Positions 1-4,779 are shown, numbered from the stretch's first letter. The stretch: DNA of 5,486 nt from CAZGMC01 sp964526565 (GCA_964526565.1 CAZGMC010000146.1:1-5486), one strand, 5' to 3'. A program made the numbers and translations. Notes: generated from the letters alone by a model not told the origin.

Positions 1-77
1 TCTTCGTGACGGTGATCGCCTTCAATTTCCTGGGCGACGGCCTGCAGGACGCGCTGGACCCGCGGGCCGCCGGCTGA
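1..77 (+). CDS. DppC/OppC-type peptide ABC transporter permease, C-terminal end (partial)
   Basis: Only the last 24 codons are present, read from base 3 to a TGA at 75-77. The tail contains AFNFLGDGLQDALDPR, which closely matches the conserved end of inner-membrane permeases of the DppC/OppC family (binding-protein-dependent import of peptides, nickel and similar solutes). In that family the segment follows the last membrane helix, and the motif LGDGLRDALDPR is very common. The rest of the gene lies outside the window, so the substrate cannot be judged. A dppD/oppD-type ATPase gene often follows dppC in such operons; here none does, so this gene is probably the last of its operon or the ATPase genes lie upstream. 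The family assignment is fairly secure; the exact substrate class is unknown. Confidence 0.8.
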   Translation, partial: FVTVIAFNFLGDGLQDALDPRAAG

Positions 78-90
78 CGCGGCGGGACCG

Positions 91-127
91 CCTGCCGGCC
101 GCGCTCGGCAGGGCCGCGCTCGGCAGG
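91..127 (+). terminator. Hairpin after the permease gene with a duplicated 3' arm
   Basis: CCTGCCG (91-97) can pair perfectly with CGGCAGG at 106-112, and equally with a second CGGCAGG at 121-127. The second copy arises from a 15-bp tandem duplication of GGCCGCGCTCGGCAG (97-111 and 112-126). The hairpin sits 14 bases after the permease stop codon, so it may end that operon or protect the mRNA 3' end. No run of T follows, so it is not a classic intrinsic terminator. Confidence 0.35.
97..126. repeat. 15-bp perfect tandem duplication
   Basis: The unit GGCCGCGCTCGGCAG occurs twice head to tail, at 97-111 and 112-126, with no mismatch. It lies in the non-coding gap between the permease end and the first small membrane gene and duplicates one arm of a hairpin. 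Replication slippage is the likely origin. Confidence 0.85.
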
Positions 128-128
128 A

Positions 129-157
129 TTGTCCGGCCGCCGGACCGCGGCTACAGT
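129..157 (+). promoter_or_regulatory. Candidate sigma-70-type promoter of the first small membrane gene
   Basis: TTGTCC (129-134) and TACAGT (152-157) are separated by 17 bases, the usual spacing for housekeeping promoters. The -10 box ends 45 bases before the ATG at 203. The paralogous gene at 631 has TTGCGC, 17 bases, TAGAGT with 44 bases to its ATG, and in both the -10 box is preceded by GGC. A perfect inverted repeat, GTCCGG-CCG-CCGGAC (131-145), overlaps the -35 box and could be an operator or simply GC-rich chance. The site is inferred from pattern alone. Confidence 0.4.
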
Positions 158-202
158 TCGCCGGTGCCGGTGCCGTGCCCGGCCGCTGACGGAGGCCCGC
201 CC

Positions 203-355
203 ATGCTGAACCTGATCTGGCAGATCTACACCGCCGGCATCGTCATCTGCCTGCTGGTGTTCCTGTTCACCATCCCCGACATCGCCCTGGGCAACGCCGT
301 GATCAGCGCCCTGCTGTGGCCATGGGGGCTGTACCAGCATTTCGTGGCGGCGTGA
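203..355 (+). CDS. Small hydrophobic membrane protein, 50 aa, paralogue of the 631-789 product
   Basis: I do not recognise a named family. The protein is almost entirely hydrophobic, with two probable membrane segments, at about residues 9-26 (IYTAGIVICLLVFLFTIP) and 30-45 (ending LLWPWGLY), joined by a short turn after P-D. It shares IYxAGIxI, LFxxPD and WPxGLY with the 52-residue protein encoded at 631-789, and the PD-to-WP distance is 12 residues in both, so the two are paralogues and both are likely real. The ATG at 203 is preferred because GGAGG (191-195) stands 7 bases upstream. A GTG at 164 in the same frame would add 13 residues, but it has no ribosome site and falls at the predicted transcription start. 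A hairpin followed by T residues begins at the stop codon, so the gene appears to be a single-gene unit. Function is unknown. Confidence 0.75.
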   Translation: MLNLIWQIYTAGIVICLLVFLFTIPDIALGNAVISALLWPWGLYQHFVAA

Positions 356-372
356 CGGTCCGGACCGTTTTT
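354..372 (+). terminator. Short intrinsic-terminator-like hairpin at the stop codon
   Basis: ACGGT (355-359), loop CCGG, ACCGT (364-368) form a perfect hairpin whose last T begins a run of five T (368-372). It starts at the final base of the stop codon of the 203-355 gene. The stem has only 5 pairs plus a possible G-U, so it may be weak, but position, loop and T-run fit a Rho-independent terminator. Confidence 0.5.
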
Positions 373-557
373 CGAATCGGGCCTTCTGGAGAGCCGGCAT
401 ACCTCATTTCTCTGCCGCATGCTGTCGCGTCTATCGTGCCAACGCATGAGCCCGCCAAAATAGCAGATTACTTCTTCATAATAGCCCTCGAAAATGGCAG
501 CAGGCAGCAAACAGTCAAGGCAAATCCAGTACAATCAGTGAATCTGTCAGCCTTTGG
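373..557. other. AT-richer non-coding spacer between the two paralogous small genes
   Basis: Bases 361-600 are about 53% GC by hand count, falling to about 48-50% over 421-540, against about 70% around them. I see no convincing gene: the open frames have no ribosome site, no recognisable motif and codon use unlike the neighbours. There is a small tandem duplication, GGCAGCA (496-502 and 503-509). It may be decayed coding DNA, an old insertion, or a region with regulatory or small-RNA function. No inverted-repeat ends or transposase remnant were found. Confidence 0.5.
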
Positions 558-586
558 TTGCGCGTTATCGCCGCTTTGGCTAGAGT
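558..586 (+). promoter_or_regulatory. Candidate sigma-70-type promoter of the second small membrane gene
   Basis: TTGCGC (558-563) and TAGAGT (581-586) are 17 bases apart. The -10 box lies 44 bases before the ATG at 631, nearly the same geometry as the promoter proposed for the paralogous gene at 203, and both share GGCTAxAGT. The agreement between paralogues is the main support. Confidence 0.4.
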
Positions 587-630
587 CCCCCACAGGCTGG
601 CGTCGCCGCCATGCTTGAGAGGAGACCGGC

Positions 631-789
631 ATGTACCAGACCATCAACTCGATCGTCCGGATCTACGGCGCCGGCATCATCATCCTGTTCTTCATCATGC
701 TGTTCGCCCGGCCGGATGCGCCGTTTCTCGCAACGATCATCGAGATCCTGATCTGGCCGTATGGACTTTATCGCCTGATCGCCGCCTGA
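631..789 (+). CDS. Small hydrophobic membrane protein, 52 aa, paralogue of the 203-355 product
   Basis: No named family is recognised. The ATG at 631 is the only reasonable start: AGGAG (620-624) lies 6 bases upstream and an in-frame TGA occurs at 616-618. The protein has two likely membrane segments, at about residues 11-27 (IYGAGIIILFFIMLFAR) and 34-50 (ending IWPYGLYRLI), joined by P-D. It aligns without a gap to the 203-355 product from IY to GLY, sharing IYxAGIxI, LFxxPD and WPxGLY. The N terminus is 3 residues longer and contains Arg10 just before the first helix; the C terminus (LYRLIAA) is 1 residue shorter. The last codons and the stop belong to an 11-bp tandem repeat that continues beyond the gene. 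It appears to be a single-gene unit with its own promoter. Role is unknown; a membrane-associated accessory peptide is one possibility, but nothing in the sequence points to a partner. Confidence 0.78.
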   Translation: MYQTINSIVRIYGAGIIILFFIMLFARPDAPFLATIIEILIWPYGLYRLIAA

Positions 790-813
790 TCGCCGCCTGA
801 TCGCCGCCTGATC
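772..813. repeat. 11-bp tandem repeat crossing a stop codon
   Basis: The unit GCCGCCTGATC occurs three times exactly (781-791, 792-802, 803-813), preceded by a partial copy matching 9 of 11 bases (772-780). The first copy supplies the Ala-Ala-stop end of the small membrane protein; later copies are untranslated. Because 11 is not a multiple of 3 but the stop lies in the first full copy, loss or gain of units would leave the protein unchanged. Slippage is the likely origin. Confidence 0.85.
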
Positions 814-840
814 GCGATGGCCTGCATCGGCCCGACCGAT

Positions 841-869
841 CGACGGACCGGGGCTGGCCCGTGCCGTCG
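841..869. terminator. Hairpin between the convergent small gene and tRNA
   Basis: CGACGG (841-846) pairs with CCGTCG (864-869), and inside it CGGG pairs with CCCG around a 5-base loop (GCTGG), with a 2x2 mismatch between the two stems. It lies in the gap between the plus-strand small gene and the minus-strand tRNA and could act in both directions. There is no T-run on either side, so termination activity is only a possibility. Confidence 0.3.
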
Positions 870-907
870 CGGCAATGCCAGGGCGCCGATGATCCGGTGC
901 GGGAAGG

Positions 908-980
908 TGGGCCCGGCAGGATTCGAACCTGCGGCAACACCGTTATGAGCGGCGCGTTCTGACCACTGAACTACGGGCCC
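908..980 (-). tRNA. tRNA with anticodon CAU, most likely tRNA-Ile2 (lysidine type)
   Basis: Read on the minus strand, the 73-base gene folds as a complete cloverleaf: acceptor GGGCCCG/CGGGCCC with 7 perfect pairs, D stem GTTC/GAAC, anticodon stem CGCCG/CGGTG with one G-U, loop CTCATAA, variable loop TTGCC, T stem GCAGG/CCTGC with loop TTCGAAT, and discriminator A at 908. The anticodon CAU occupies 947-945. A fully paired position 1-72 argues against initiator tRNA. The 8-base D loop AGTGGTCA matches E. coli tRNA-Ile2 rather than elongator tRNA-Met, which has one base more in that loop. If Ile2, TilS would convert C34 to lysidine so that it reads AUA codons. The 3' CCA is not encoded (ACCT follows), so it would have to be added after transcription. 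Elongator tRNA-Met is the alternative. Confidence 0.88.
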
Positions 981-989
981 TTGCCCAAC

Positions 990-1018
990 ACCATAAGCGA
1001 TCCGGGGCCGTACGAGAA
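990..1018 (-). promoter_or_regulatory. Candidate promoter of the tRNA gene
   Basis: On the minus strand TTCTCG (1018-1013), 17 bases, then TATGGT (995-990) lie just upstream of the tRNA, whose mature 5' end is at 980. Transcription would begin a few bases before the tRNA, as is usual for such genes. The -35 box is a weak match. Read-through from regA on the same strand is an alternative source of transcript. Confidence 0.35.
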
Positions 1019-1095
1019 GCGTCAGGCACCCTGCGCGCGCACCGTCCGCTCAGACTCAGCCGGCCGGCGCATGCGGTATGCCCGCGTCCGAACCC

Positions 1096-1677
1096 TCAAG
1101 GCCGCGGCGCGTGCTTGTTGAGAATCCGCTGCAGCGTCCGCCGGTGCATCTTCAGGCGCCGGGCGGTCTCTGACACGTTGCGGTCGCACTGCTCGAAGAC
1201 GCGCTGGATGTGCTCCCAGCGCACCCGGTCGGCGCTCATCGGGTTCTCCGGCGGCGGCGGCAGCGGCCGGTCGTCGTGCGGCTGCAACGCGTTCTCGATC
1301 TGGTCGGCATCGGCCGGCTTGGCGATATAGTCGATGGCACCGGCCTTCACCGCGGCGACGGCGGTGGCGATGTTGCCGTAGCCGGTCAGGATGACCACCC
1401 GCGCATCGGACCGCGCCTCGTGCACCACCGGCACCAGGTCCAGGCCGCTGCCGTCGAGCAGCCGCAGATCGAGCACGGCATAGGCCGGGGCCAGACGGCG
1501 CGTCAGCTCCACTGCCTCGGCAACGCTCTCCGCCACGATCACCTCGAAGCCCCGTTTCTCCATCGCCCGGGCAAGGCGATTGCGGAACGGCGCATCGTCG
1601 TCGAGAATCAGCAGACTGCGGGCGGCCCCGCGGGCCGGCAGCGGCCGGGTCTCGTTGCGCGGCGTCGTGGCGTCCAT
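1096..1677 (-). CDS. regA: RegA/ActR/PrrA-family redox response regulator
   Basis: This is the DNA-binding partner of the RegB sensor; in relatives it controls genes for respiration, nitrogen and carbon fixation, hydrogen use and photosynthesis. The 193-residue product has a receiver domain at about 20-130 with acidic pocket D26-D28, phospho-acceptor D70 (in AVLDLRL), T98 and K120. A proline linker follows (PLPPPPENP, 138-146), typical of this family, then a Fis-like helix-turn-helix at about 150-190 containing RNVSETARRLKMHRRTLQR, nearly identical to RegA/ActR proteins. Length is close to the family norm (about 184). The ATG at 1677 is chosen because AGGAGG (1688-1683) ends 5 bases before it; a GTG at 1683 would overlap that site. 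It starts 2 bp after the regB stop, so the two are probably co-transcribed and translationally coupled. No clear intrinsic terminator follows before the tRNA at 980. The symbol is used in the family sense; actR or regR are equally valid. Confidence 0.95.
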   Translation of the reverse strand: MDATTPRNETRPLPARGAARSLLILDDDAPFRNRLARAMEKRGFEVIVAESVAEAVELTRRLAPAYAVLDLRLLDGSGLDLVPVVHEARSDARVVILTGYGNIATAVAAVKAGAIDYIAKPADADQIENALQPHDDRPLPPPPENPMSADRVRWEHIQRVFEQCDRNVSETARRLKMHRRTLQRILNKHAPRP

Positions 1678-1679
1678 GC

Positions 1680-3008
1680 TCACCTCCTGGCTCCTTCAAA
1701 AATATGACGCTTCCAGCGCACGACAACCTGTGCCCCGCCGTTGCGGACATTGGCGAACCGCAGCCGCGCCCCGCTGCGCTCGAGCAGCGTGACCGCTATG
1801 AAAATGCCGAGGCCCATGTGGTCGCCGCCGCCGGACTCGCCGCCACGCCCGGATAGATAGGGTTCGCCAAGGCGATTCAGGAGGGACGGCGGGAACCCCG
1901 GCCCATCGTCGGTAATGGTCATGGCGATCTCGGTGCGGCTCCATTCGGCACGGACGTTGACGCGGTTCCGCGCGAACTGCTGCGCGTTCTGCAGCAGGTT
2001 GCCGAGCCCGTGCAGCACCTCTGGCGCCCGCCGCATGGTCGGCGGCCGGCTCGAGTCCTGCGGCACCGTCTTGATGGTCAATTCGACGCCGTCGCGGCGG
2101 TGCGGTTCGGCTGCCGCCTCGATCAGGCTCTGCAGCGACAGAACCTCGAACGGATCGCCGCCTTCGGTTTCCGGCTGCCGCGCCAGCGAGGCAAGGATGT
2201 CGCGGCAGCGCTCCGCCTGGCTGCGCAGCAGGGCGACATCCTCGGCCAGCGGGCTGTCCGGCGGCACCTCGTCGGCCAGCTCGCGGGCAATCACGGTGAT
2301 CGTGCCGAGCGGCGTGCCCAACTCGTGCGCCGCCGCCGCGGCCAGCGCCCCCAGCGCCGAGACCCGCTGCTCGCGCGCCAGGGCCATCTGGCTGGCGGCC
2401 AGCGCCTCGCCGATGCGCCGCGCCTCGTCGGCCACCTGCCAGACATAGCCCGTGACGAACACCGCCGACAGGCTCAGCGCAAACCATACGCCGAGCTCGT
2501 AGATGGGCGACGGCTCCAACGCCTCGTGTCCGGTCAGGACGCTGCTGCCAGGCAGCGGATAGTGCCAGATCGCCAGCACGGTCAGGCTGCACAGCGTGAT
2601 CACCGTCATGACGATGGTCGCGCGCCGCGACAGGATGATTGCCGACACCGTCAGCGGCGCCAGCAGCAGCACCACGAACGGGTTCTGCAGACCGCCGGTC
2701 AGGTACAGCAGAACGGAAAGTTGCAAAAGGTCGTAGCCGAGATAAAGCGCCGCGTCACGCTCGCCGAGCCGGGTCCGCATCCGGCCCTGGATCATCGCCG
2801 CCAGGTTGAGCAGCACCGACACGCCGATCACCGCCAGTGCCGGGCCGATCGGCAGCACGTAACCCAGCCCGTAGTGCACCAGCAGCACCGTGGCCAGCTG
2901 TCCCGCCGCGGCGATCCAGCGGATGACGATCAGCGTGCGCAGGCTGATGCGGCCGCCGGTGGCAACGGCGTGAGTCGTATTGGCGGCGGCGTCGGCCATT
3001 GCTCTCAT
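1680..3008 (-). CDS. regB: RegB/ActS/PrrB-family redox sensor histidine kinase
   Basis: This is an inner-membrane histidine kinase that in relatives phosphorylates RegA under reducing conditions. The 442-residue product has six predicted membrane segments (about 25-50, 54-74, 87-104, 109-127, 130-149, 169-190). The family's quinone-binding heptapeptide GGLQNPF is at 105-111, between segments 3 and 4. The H-box AAAAHELGTPLGTI carries the phospho-acceptor His228, and the redox-active cysteine of the family corresponds to Cys268 (in ERCRDIL). The catalytic domain shows the N-box (LLQNAQQFA, N341), DDGPGF (367-372) and GLGIFI (399-404). All key residues are present, so it should be active. The start is uncertain: ATG at 3008 and ATG at 2999 are both possible and neither has a strong ribosome site (a weak GAG lies before 2999). 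regA follows after 2 bp. No senC/prrC gene lies in between, unlike the Rhodobacter locus and like the actSR/regSR arrangement of rhizobia. Confidence 0.95.
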   Translation of the reverse strand: MRAMADAAANTTHAVATGGRISLRTLIVIRWIAAAGQLATVLLVHYGLGYVLPIGPALAVIGVSVLLNLAAMIQGRMRTRLGERDAALYLGYDLLQLSVLLYLTGGLQNPFVVLLLAPLTVSAIILSRRATIVMTVITLCSLTVLAIWHYPLPGSSVLTGHEALEPSPIYELGVWFALSLSAVFVTGYVWQVADEARRIGEALAASQMALAREQRVSALGALAAAAAHELGTPLGTITVIARELADEVPPDSPLAEDVALLRSQAERCRDILASLARQPETEGGDPFEVLSLQSLIEAAAEPHRRDGVELTIKTVPQDSSRPPTMRRAPEVLHGLGNLLQNAQQFARNRVNVRAEWSRTEIAMTITDDGPGFPPSLLNRLGEPYLSGRGGESGGGDHMGLGIFIAVTLLERSGARLRFANVRNGGAQVVVRWKRHIFEGARR

Positions 3009-3089
3009 GCCGTGCTGCGTGCGCTGCAGGAGACCCGCTCATGCCGGCGCGGCTGGCCGCGGACCGCAAGCGGGGCCATATAGCGGGTC
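3009..3089. promoter_or_regulatory. Divergent promoter region between regB and the ABC exporter
   Basis: These 81 bases must carry the start signals for both directions unless promoters lie inside the genes. The only AT-rich element is CCATATAG (3076-3083). On the minus strand it reads CTATAT, a good alphaproteobacterial -10 box for regB, giving a leader of about 60-70 bases. On the plus strand TATAGC (3079-3084) would start transcription at about the ATG of the ATPase gene. No good -35 box is seen in either direction. A 14-bp inverted repeat, CGCGGC-TG-GCCGCG (3048-3061), could be a regulator site; RegA is one candidate, but the half-site spacing does not match its usual consensus. Confidence 0.4.
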
Positions 3090-3848
3090 ATGTCCGCCCA
3101 CTGTGCCATCAAAGTCGACGGCTTGACCAAGCGATTCAACGGGGTCACCGCCGTCGACGCGGTCAGCTTCCGCATCGCCCGCGGCAGCACCACCGCCCTG
3201 CTCGGCGGCAACGGCGCCGGCAAGACGACGACCATCGCCATGCTGCTGGGCCTGATGCTGCCCACCGCCGGGCGGATCGAGGCGCTGGGCCACGACATGC
3301 TGGCCGACCGCTATCCCGCCCTGGCCCGCATGAACTTCTCCTCGCCCTATGTCGACCTGCCGGCGCGGCTGACGGTGCGCGAGAACCTGCAGGTGTACGG
3401 CCGGCTGTACGGCGTGGCGCGGCTCGGCCGCCGCATCGCCGGCCTGGCCGAGCGGCTCGACCTCGAAGCGCTGCTCGACCGGCCGACCGGCAAGCTGTCG
3501 GCCGGGCAGAAGACGCGCGTCGCGCTGGCCAAGGCACTGGTCAACGCGCCCGAGCTGCTGCTGCTCGACGAGCCGACCGCCTCGCTCGACCCCGACACCG
3601 CGGACTGGGTGCGCAGCTATCTGGAGTCCTACCGGACCGAGCGCGGCGCCACCATCCTGCTGGCCAGCCACAACATGGCCGAGGTCGAGCGGCTGTGCGA
3701 CGACGTGCTGATGATGAAGAACGGCCGCATCGTCGACTGCGGCGCGCCGGGCACCCTCATATCCCGCCATGGCCGCGACACGCTGGAGCAGGTCTTCCTG
3801 CACATCGCCCGCACCGACCAGACCACCATCGGGGAGGCGGCCCAGTGA
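3090..3848 (+). CDS. ABC-2 type exporter, ATP-binding subunit
   Basis: This ATPase energises the membrane permease encoded immediately downstream; the substrate is unknown. The 252-residue product is one complete nucleotide-binding domain: Walker A GGNGAGKT (39-46), signature LSAGQ (136-140), Walker B LLLLDEP (156-162), D-loop ASLDPD (164-169) and switch His194. It resembles the CcmA/DrrA/NodI-like ATPases of drug, polyketide and polysaccharide exporters. Two features are unusual: the Walker A proline (GPNGAGK in most relatives) is Gly40, and the Q-loop glutamine is absent, its place being taken by Ser84-Ser85 in NFSSPYVDLP. The ATG at 3090 has only a weak purine-rich stretch upstream (AGCGGG), and a TATA-like box lies directly before it. 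The stop overlaps the permease start by 4 bp (GTGA). The gene diverges from regB, so regulation by RegA is possible but unproven. Confidence 0.93.
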   Translation: MSAHCAIKVDGLTKRFNGVTAVDAVSFRIARGSTTALLGGNGAGKTTTIAMLLGLMLPTAGRIEALGHDMLADRYPALARMNFSSPYVDLPARLTVRENLQVYGRLYGVARLGRRIAGLAERLDLEALLDRPTGKLSAGQKTRVALAKALVNAPELLLLDEPTASLDPDTADWVRSYLESYRTERGATILLASHNMAEVERLCDDVLMMKNGRIVDCGAPGTLISRHGRDTLEQVFLHIARTDQTTIGEAAQ

Positions 3849-4687
3849 CGGAGGCAACGGACGAGGCCTTCGCCCCCGCCGCGGCGGCGGGCGGGTCGCC
3901 GGCGCGGCGCGTCGGCGCCATGGTGCTGCGCTACTGGTACCTGCTGCGCGGCTCGTGGCCGCGGATCCTGGAGCTGGCCTACTGGCCGACCGTGCAGATG
4001 ATCGTCTGGGGGCTGCTCACCGTGCATCTCAGCGGCGACAGCTCGTGGATCGCCCAGGCCGCCGGGGTGCTGATCGGCGCGGTGCTGCTGTGGGACGTGC
4101 TGTTCCGCGGTCAGCTCGGCGTGTCGATCTCGTTCCTGGAGGAGATGTGGAGCCGCAACATGGGCCAGCTGTTCGTCAGCCCGCTGCGGCCGGGCGAGTG
4201 GCTGGCGGCGCTGATGACCATGAGCCTGATCCGCACCCTGATCGGCGTCGTGCCGGCGGCGGCCCTGGCGCTGCCGCTGTTCGGGTTCAATGCGCTGACC
4301 CTGGGCCTGCCGCTGCTGGCCTTCTTCGCCAACCTGCTGGTGTGCGGCTGGTGGATCGCGCTGATCGTCACCTCGCTGATCCTGCGCTACGGCCTGGGGG
4401 CGGAATCGCTGGCCTGGGCGCTGGTCTTCCTGCTGGCGCCGATCGCCTGCGTCTACTATCCGGTCGACGTGCTGCCGGACCCGGTACAGTGGCTGGCGCT
4501 GGCCCTGCCGCCGGCCCATGTGTTCGAGGGCATGCGTGGCGTGCTGTTCGGCGATGGATTCTCAATGATCCATTTCGCCTGGTCGGCCGTCCTGAACGCG
4601 CTGTACATGGCGGCGGCCGGTGCCTTCTTCCTGCGCTCGTTCGACCACGCCCGCCGCCATGGGGCGCTGCTGCAGCAGGGAGAGTGA
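3845..4687 (+). CDS. ABC-2 type exporter, permease subunit
   Basis: This is the membrane partner of the preceding ATPase. The 280-residue product has an N-terminal cytoplasmic stretch of about 40 residues rich in Ala, then about six hydrophobic segments (roughly 41-62, 70-90, 123-147, 150-179, 185-205, 245-264). The region YYPVDVLPDPVQWLALALPPAHVFEGMR (split here: YYPVDVLP at 204-211, LPPAHVFEGMR at 221-231) is the characteristic ABC-2 permease signature, and LSRNMG-like EEMWSRNMGQLFVSPL (99-114) is the usual cytoplasmic coupling loop. The GTG at 3845 is chosen because GGGGAGG (3831-3837) stands 7 bases upstream and it overlaps the ATPase stop by 4 bp, a sign of translational coupling. The same frame stays open upstream to 2999, but that part overlaps the ATPase gene and is not protein-like. 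Exported substrate is unknown. Confidence 0.9.
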   Translation: MTEATDEAFAPAAAAGGSPARRVGAMVLRYWYLLRGSWPRILELAYWPTVQMIVWGLLTVHLSGDSSWIAQAAGVLIGAVLLWDVLFRGQLGVSISFLEEMWSRNMGQLFVSPLRPGEWLAALMTMSLIRTLIGVVPAAALALPLFGFNALTLGLPLLAFFANLLVCGWWIALIVTSLILRYGLGAESLAWALVFLLAPIACVYYPVDVLPDPVQWLALALPPAHVFEGMRGVLFGDGFSMIHFAWSAVLNALYMAAAGAFFLRSFDHARRHGALLQQGE

Positions 4688-4709
4688 CGGCGCCGCACCG
4701 GCGGTCGTC
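4686..4709 (+). terminator. Hairpin after the exporter operon
   Basis: GACG (4686-4689) pairs with CGTC (4706-4709), and CGCCG (4691-4695) with CGGCG (4699-4703) around a CAC loop, with one G-U pair and one bulged G between the stems. It begins in the permease stop codon. Two runs of five T follow only at 4722-4726 and 4733-4737, too far for a standard intrinsic terminator, so it may instead mark an mRNA 3' end. Confidence 0.35.
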
Positions 4710-4751
4710 CCAGAGCATCCCTTTTTCGGCCGTTTTTCTGCCTTCAAACGT

Positions 4752-4779
4752 GTGTCATGCGTGGCGATGCGACTAGGAT
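4752..4779 (+). promoter_or_regulatory. Candidate promoter of the OmpA-family lipoprotein gene
   Basis: GTGTCA (4752-4757), 16 bases, then TAGGAT (4774-4779) each match 4 of 6 housekeeping consensus positions. The -10 box ends 55 bases before the GTG start at 4835. The preceding 4715-4750 stretch is T-rich, unlike the surrounding DNA. A separate promoter is expected because the gene is unrelated to the exporter and lies 147 bp after it. Confidence 0.35.

Noticed and set aside
164..202. Upstream GTG start for the first small membrane gene
   Set aside because: No ribosome site, coincides with the predicted transcription start, and the extra residues have no counterpart in the paralogue.
226..534. 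Open frame of 102 codons on the minus strand across the first small gene
   Set aside because: It runs antisense through a gene supported by paralogy, has no ribosome site, and its product looks like random GC-rich translation.
316..618. Open frame of about 100 codons through the AT-rich spacer on the plus strand
   Set aside because: It overlaps the end of the 203-355 gene, has no ribosome site, and gives a product without hydrophobic pattern or recognisable motif.
772..813. CRISPR-like array
   Set aside because: The 11-bp units are directly adjacent with no spacers; it is a simple tandem repeat.
908..980. tRNA gene as an attachment site for an integrated element
   Set aside because: No integrase gene, no duplicated tRNA 3' end and no foreign-looking genes were seen next to it within the window.
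1681..1683. GTG start for regA 6 bases before the chosen ATG
   Set aside because: It overlaps the AGGAGG ribosome site, which is correctly spaced for the ATG at 1677.
1915..2448. Long plus-strand frames opposite regB
   Set aside because: These are antisense shadows of a gene with every histidine-kinase motif intact; their products are Arg/Ser/Ala-rich with no domain pattern.
3094..3108. Sigma-54-like TGGCAC upstream of regB on the minus strand
   Set aside because: The -24 half matches, but the -12 position reads GCGGA instead of TTGCA, so the essential GC is absent; it also lies within the ATPase coding sequence.
2999..3844. Long N-terminal extension of the permease frame through the ATPase gene
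   Set aside because: The frame is open because of high GC; the translation is Arg/Pro/Ala-rich and overlaps an intact ABC ATPase. The permease begins at the GTG with a good ribosome site at 3845.
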